Of a stretch of 35,488 nucleotides of DNA, positions 33,091-35,488 are shown piece after piece (position 1 is the first letter of the stretch; every line of letters begins with the position of its first letter). The stretch lies in the NCBI GenBank assembly GCA_001512435.1, contig LFRS01000161.1, forward strand, positions 1 through 35,488, written 5' to 3'. The DNA comes from Halothermothrix sp. DTU029 (GTDB taxonomy: Bacteria > Bacillota > Halanaerobiia > Halanaerobiales > DTU029). Position numbers and translations under genes: made by a program. The notes below the pieces were generated by a model. That model was not told where the DNA came from and searched no databases. It was given only the letters and a program-made list of their open reading frames with translations.

Positions 33091-33489
33091 GTGATTATTA
33101 TCACTGGAGAGCAACTTACTTTAAGGTTACTTGAAGACCGCTTTGCCATCTGTAAGACTGATAATAATCTGCCAATTCCCATCTGGATTTTAGGGAGCAG
33201 GGATTTCTATTCAATTACCAGGACAGAGGAAGAGATGTCCATTATAGTTAAAGAAAGTTCTGCACCCCAGGATGTAGAGAAAGAAGTGGGATGGCGGGCC
33301 TTTAAAATTGAAGGTATACTTGATTTCTCTCAAACTGGTATCTTATCTTCCCTCAGTGGGCTACTTGCAGCTGAAGGGCTCCCTGTTTTTGTTGTATCTA
33401 CCTACAATACAGACTATATCTTTATCAAGGAAAAGGATCTGGAAAAGGCCAGGAAAGTTTTAAGTACAAGCTATAATATCCTGAATTAA
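33091..33489 (+). CDS. ACT-domain (CASTOR/ACT_7-like) ligand-binding protein
   Basis: 132-residue protein with two small ACT-like halves. LTLRLLEDRFAICKTDNNLPIPIW, FYSITRTEEEMSIIV, and GILSSLSGLLAAEGLPVFVVSTYNTDYIFIKEKDLEKA are the conserved segments of this group, in which the GLPVFVVSTYNTDYIFI part forms the second ACT. These domains bind amino acids or similar ligands. No catalytic domain is attached. The GTG at 33091 lies inside a near-perfect ribosome site, AAAGGGGGTGAT, so the true start may be slightly downstream at a non-standard codon. It follows the DUF4359-like gene by 15 bases. Confidence 0.8.
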   Translation: MIIITGEQLTLRLLEDRFAICKTDNNLPIPIWILGSRDFYSITRTEEEMSIIVKESSAPQDVEKEVGWRAFKIEGILDFSQTGILSSLSGLLAAEGLPVFVVSTYNTDYIFIKEKDLEKARKVLSTSYNILN

Positions 33490-33559
33490 GGAAGTAATAA
33501 TCAAGATAATAGAATACAATATTAAGGGGAAATAAAGAAGACTATTAAGGAGATAGAAG

Positions 33560-34330
33560 ATGAAGATAAGGATTTTACAATTGATCGAAGGAGCCAAAAA
33601 GGCCCAGGGGTTAACGGTTATTATCGATGTTTTCCGGGCCTTTTCCCAGGCCTGCTATGTTTTTAATAATGGGGTAGAAAGGATAATTCCCGTCGGGAGC
33701 CTGGAAACTGCCTATGGCCTGAAGGAAAAAAACGGGGATTTTATCTTAATGGGTGAAAGAAAAGGCAAGATATTACCGGGTTTTGATTATGGCAATTCTC
33801 CTGCCCAGATCCAGGGGGTGGATTTTAGGGGCCAGACCCTGATCCATACTACCTCCAGCGGAACCCAGGGGATTGTCAATGCCCTCCAGGCTGATGAGAT
33901 TATAACCGCCAGTTTTGTCAATGCCCGGGCAGTGGCCAATTATATTAAAGAAAAAGAACCGGCAGTAGTATCCCTGGTTGCTATGGGAACAGCCGGGATA
34001 GAGCCTGGTATTGAGGATATCCTCTGTGCCTATTATATAAAAGACCTCTTGCTCCACCTCCCTTCTGATGGTAGGGAAATTACCCTGGAGATAGATGAGG
34101 AAGTGGCTGCTATCTATCAGGAGTTTACTGGAGGAGCAAGGCCAGGAGAAGAGGAAATCCGGGAAATTTTAAGGAAGACCAGTGGAAGGAGATTTTTTGA
34201 TCCAGCCAACAAAGACTGGTCTCCAGCAGAAGATTTTGCTCTTTGTCTCCAGTTTAACCGCTTTGATTTTATCCTGAAAGCAAACCATTATACAGAGGGA
34301 TTATATTATCTGAAGAAAGTGAGTATTTAA
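33560..34330 (+). CDS. comB: 2-phosphosulfolactate phosphatase family protein (ComB)
   Basis: 256 residues, the length of ComB proteins. IDVFRAFSQACYVFNNG, MGERKGKILPGFDYGNSPAQ, LIHTTSSGTQGIVNAL and ALCLQFNRFDFIL are characteristic of the family. In methanogens ComB dephosphorylates 2-phosphosulfolactate on the way to coenzyme M. Here no comA, comC or other coenzyme M genes are near, so the true substrate in this bacterium is uncertain; another phosphate ester is possible. GGAGATAGAAG lies before ATG 33560. It stands alone between the ACT gene and tsaE, which has its own promoter. Confidence 0.85.
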   Translation: MKIRILQLIEGAKKAQGLTVIIDVFRAFSQACYVFNNGVERIIPVGSLETAYGLKEKNGDFILMGERKGKILPGFDYGNSPAQIQGVDFRGQTLIHTTSSGTQGIVNALQADEIITASFVNARAVANYIKEKEPAVVSLVAMGTAGIEPGIEDILCAYYIKDLLLHLPSDGREITLEIDEEVAAIYQEFTGGARPGEEEIREILRKTSGRRFFDPANKDWSPAEDFALCLQFNRFDFILKANHYTEGLYYLKKVSI

Positions 34331-34346
34331 TCAATAAAAGTTCCTC

Positions 34347-34374
34347 TTGCCATCTTTATTGAAATTGTTATAAT
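34347..34374 (+). promoter_or_regulatory. Promoter of tsaE-tsaB
   Basis: TTGCCA (34347-34352) and TATAAT (34369-34374) with a 16-base spacer. A loose inverted repeat (TCAATAAA at 34331 and TTTATTGA at 34355) overlaps it. Confidence 0.6.
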
Positions 34375-34418
34375 ATAACTGTACTAAAGGCAATACTGGA
34401 AATAAGGAGAGAGATTAA

Positions 34419-34901
34419 ATGGATGACAATTTAACTTTTATAAGCAGTTCAGAAGAAGAAACCTATTCACTAGGGGAAACAATCGGAGAATTAGTAGAAG
34501 CAGGACAGATAATACTCCTTTCAGGAGACCTGGGGGCAGGTAAAACTGTTCTGGCCCAGGGAATATGTGCCGGGTTAGGTGTCCTGGAAGATGTAACCAG
34601 TCCTACCTTTAATCTTATAAATGAGTATGAAGGGGATCTGACAGTATACCACATGGATCTCTACCGGCTGGAGAAGGAAGAGGAGCTTTATGATCTGGCT
34701 ATTGAGGAATATCTGGAAAGTGATGGGGTAGTGATAATTGAATGGCCAGATCTGGTTTATGATCTCCTGCCACCGGATTTTATTTATATCAAGATTAATA
34801 CTCTTGCTGAGGAGGAAAGGGAGATTAGCCTGGAAGGAGAAGGGGAAAACTCCTTAACTTTACTGGAAAGGTTAGAAGAATATGTTGACTTTAGGTATTG
34901 A
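34419..34901 (+). CDS. tsaE: tRNA threonylcarbamoyladenosine biosynthesis ATPase TsaE
   Basis: 160-residue P-loop ATPase that supports the TsaB-TsaD complex in making t6A at position 37 of ANN-decoding tRNAs. The Walker A is GDLGAGKT (residues 36-43, Lys42). LEDVTSPTFNLINEYEG, VYHMDLYRLE and VVIIEWPDLV are TsaE motifs. The start ATG 34419 follows a purine-rich AAGGAGAG. It overlaps tsaB by 20 bases, so the two are translated in coupled fashion, a common arrangement in Bacillota. Confidence 0.95.
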   Translation: MDDNLTFISSSEEETYSLGETIGELVEAGQIILLSGDLGAGKTVLAQGICAGLGVLEDVTSPTFNLINEYEGDLTVYHMDLYRLEKEEELYDLAIEEYLESDGVVIIEWPDLVYDLLPPDFIYIKINTLAEEEREISLEGEGENSLTLLERLEEYVDFRY

Positions 34902-35488
34902 TACCAGCACAGAAATCTGTGCCCTTGGCCTGGCAGATGAAGTAGGTATCCTGGGTGAAATAAATTTCCGCCTGATAAATCGCCATGGTGAAGAGTTGCA
35001 CAGTAATCTGGATTTTTTATTATCCAGTACAGGGAAAAAAATATCTGATCTGGAGGGGCTCTGCATAGGTACCGGGCCGGGTTCTTTTACTGGTTTAAGG
35101 ATTGGTTTAACAGCAGCCAGGACCCTGGCCCAGGTAAGGGAATTACCCATTGTAGGAGTATCCTCTCTGGATTTACTGGCCTATAATTTGAGCAGTACTG
35201 GAGCCTGGCTAGTGCCTGTTATTGATGCCCGCCGGCAAAGGGTTTATACTGCCCTTTATAGGGGCTGGGATCAGGATATTGCAGGCCAGAGGATTGATGC
35301 TGCCAGGGCAGTGGGCCTGGAGGAATTATTGGCAGAATTGCAAATACTGGATCCAGAGGGTGTTTTTTATTTTGCCGGTAATGGTGTCAACAGCTATCAG
35401 TCTTTACTTGCTGATTCTGCTTTGAATATAAAATTAGCTTCTGCTGATAAGAATATCATCCGGGGTGGAGTGGTAGCAGCCCTGGGCC
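34882..35488 (+). CDS. tsaB: tRNA threonylcarbamoyladenosine biosynthesis protein TsaB (3' end outside window)
   Basis: The ATG at 34882 (MLTLGIDTSTEICALGLADE) opens a frame that stays open to the window end, about 202 residues. CIGTGPGSFTGLRIGLTAARTLAQ is the diagnostic TsaB stretch, and PVIDARRQRVYTALYR is also conserved. TsaB is an ASKHA-fold scaffold that pairs with TsaD in the t6A-forming complex. It overlaps tsaE by 20 bases. The C-terminus and whether tsaD or rimI follows cannot be seen. The ribosome site is weak (AAAGG, 11 bases upstream), fitting coupled translation. Confidence 0.93.
   Translation, partial: MLTLGIDTSTEICALGLADEVGILGEINFRLINRHGEELHSNLDFLLSSTGKKISDLEGLCIGTGPGSFTGLRIGLTAARTLAQVRELPIVGVSSLDLLAYNLSSTGAWLVPVIDARRQRVYTALYRGWDQDIAGQRIDAARAVGLEELLAELQILDPEGVFYFAGNGVNSYQSLLADSALNIKLASADKNIIRGGVVAALG

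Overview
The window looks like a chromosomal housekeeping stretch from a Bacillota (Firmicutes) bacterium that has an outer membrane. The Bacillota signs are a proline T-box leader, an alr-mazE-mazF type neighbourhood, a YmfJ-like DUF3243 protein, strong Shine-Dalgarno sites and sigma-A type promoters. The diderm signs are a TolC-type outer-membrane protein, a periplasmic adaptor with a long hairpin and an RND pump in one operon, plus a sugar-binding protein with a signal peptide but no lipobox cysteine. Halanaerobiales or a related diderm clostridial lineage is my best guess from gene content alone. No rRNA, tRNA, CRISPR array or intact transposase was seen.

Layout. 1-5460: the end of a TolC-like gene, then overlapping hlyD-like and RND genes, closed by a terminator. 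5608-8013: a three-gene AmmeMemoRadiSam operon (LigB/MEMO-like, AMMECR1, radical SAM). 8046-8780 (minus): a CPBP-like membrane protein without its catalytic motifs. 8927-10276: glmM, which shares a bidirectional terminator with a minus-strand sugar ABC operon (two permeases, then the binding protein, no ATPase; 10391-13542). 13865-14134: DUF3243. 14360-17006: fruK overlapping ptsI, behind a leader with a terminator-like hairpin and 13-nt tandem repeats. 17027-21244: a frameshifted GIY-YIG gene, acpS, nnr, alr, HPr and dcd, tightly packed and partly overlapping. 21338-22418: a 50-residue protein resembling the toxin-binding tail of MazE, with its own promoter and terminator, followed by mazE-mazF under a promoter with a palindrome in its spacer. 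22490-23637: an amidohydrolase split by a -1 frameshift at a dnaX-like A AAA AAG site. 23736-24527: a secreted cell-wall amidase. 24624-28372: a consensus promoter, a proline T-box, then proB, proA and proC. 28462-31028: a C69/secernin-type hydrolase and lysA. 31051-31130: a REP/MITE-like palindromic element. 31209-34330: a rhomboid-like pseudoprotease with a zinc-binding tail, a minus-strand anchored protein of unknown role, a DUF4359-like protein, an ACT-domain protein and a ComB-family phosphatase. 34419-35488: tsaE and the start of tsaB (t6A tRNA modification), cut by the window end.

How the genes work together. Envelope and cell-wall functions recur: the efflux pump, GlmM (UDP-GlcNAc precursor), alanine racemase (D-Ala), LysA (diaminopimelate to lysine) and an N-acetylmuramoyl-L-alanine amidase. 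Two parts of the PTS phosphorelay, EI and HPr, are present in separate operons, with 1-phosphofructokinase next to EI. Proline synthesis from glutamate is complete, and proB-proA are under tRNA-Pro control by the T-box. The observations I rate highest are the stand-alone MazE-tail-like mini-protein beside mazEF, the dnaX-like frameshift in the amidohydrolase, the fruK-ptsI leader, and the two membrane pseudoproteases. Two of the broken genes differ from an open frame by one base missing from a homopolymer, so sequencing error must be excluded for both.
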